Source: SIG78 sp036677805 (GTDB lineage Bacteria > Verrucomicrobiota > Lentisphaeria > Victivallales > Victivallaceae). From it: DNA of 64,000 bases. Made by a program: the position numbers and the translations under genes. A model generated the notes under the pieces. It saw only the letters and a list, made by a program, of their open reading frames with translations. It was not told the origin of the DNA and ran no database searches. Every line of letters starts with the position of its first letter. The first letter of the stretch is position 1. The DNA is taken from positions 1-64,000 of the forward strand of contig JAVBVS010000016.1 of NCBI GenBank assembly GCA_036677805.1, in the 5' to 3' direction. Of the stretch, positions 63,944 through 64,000 are shown piece after piece.

Positions 63944-64000
63944 TGGCGAGAGAGACGGGACTCGAACCCGCAACATCCACCGTGACAGGGTGGTACTCTA
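63944..64000 (-). tRNA. tRNA-Asp (GTC), second copy, cut by window edge
   Basis: The visible 57 bases are identical to the same part of the tRNA at 63819-63895, including the anticodon arm. The 5' end lies beyond the window. The 48 bases between the copies show no gene. Confidence 0.93.

Noticed and set aside
1..64000. CRISPR arrays, insertion sequences, prophage, cobalamin or SAM riboswitch
   Set aside because: No regularly spaced repeats, transposase motifs, phage structural genes or recognisable riboswitch core were seen on reading; this was by eye, not by a covariance search.

Overview
The window looks like a chromosomal segment of a Lentisphaerota bacterium, probably close to Victivallis. 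This is inferred from content, not from a database search. The signs are five pseudopilin-like proteins with an almost identical TLIELLVV N-terminus and a C-terminal H-X9-(D/G)(G/S) motif, GntR-DNA-binding/LacI-sensor hybrid regulators, DUF6259-like and GH78-like glycosidases, many small glycan-acting enzymes, and GC-rich coding DNA with AT-rich promoters. Most genes are tightly packed, with four-base or larger overlaps inside operons.

Layout: 1-10.6 kb is a minus-strand glycan cluster (regulator, two pseudopilins, a 1342-aa secreted glycosidase-like protein, a heparinase II/III-like protein, a GH78-like protein). 10.6-15.6 kb holds a PAF-acetylhydrolase-like esterase, a MATE transporter and a BlaI/BlaR1-type pair with two clear TACAnnTGTA operators. 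15.8-20.3 kb has a GH78 rhamnosidase, an esterase and two decayed genes. 20.3-24 kb repeats the order regulator, pseudopilin, glycosidase. 24-30.8 kb is a six-gene operon: pseudopilin, two unknown proteins, an ExbB/TolQ-like channel, a DUF2149 protein and a membrane-anchored CobN-like chelatase. Two TTAG-N6-CTAA palindromes lie in its leader. 30.9-38.6 kb holds Uup, a kinase/SUMF1/lectin-like fusion, rubrerythrin and an LTA-synthase-like protein. 38.7-49.3 kb is a phosphate block: two secretin-like paralogues, pstS, two small unknown genes, pstC-pstA-pstB-phoU-phoB-phoR. 49.4-52.7 kb is gatB plus a homocysteine methyltransferase/MTHFR fusion. 53-56.3 kb is a third regulator-pseudopilin pair followed by a long structured-looking gap and an epimerase-like gene. 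56.4-63.8 kb holds a nitroreductase, a glycosyltransferase/flippase-like pair, CreD, MraZ with four 10-bp direct repeats in its promoter, a small membrane protein and MsrB-MsrA. The window ends in two identical tRNA-Asp genes, the second cut by the window edge.

The most notable points are (a) the repeated order regulator, pseudopilin, carbohydrate enzyme, which suggests pseudopilins act as substrate-specific parts of a glycan system that lacks SusC/SusD; (b) the pseudopilin-led chelatase/proton-channel operon with possible iron-type operators, which resembles the HmuS/U/V part of Bacteroidota haem loci but has no outer-membrane receptor; and (c) two secretin-like genes in front of the Pst/Pho genes.
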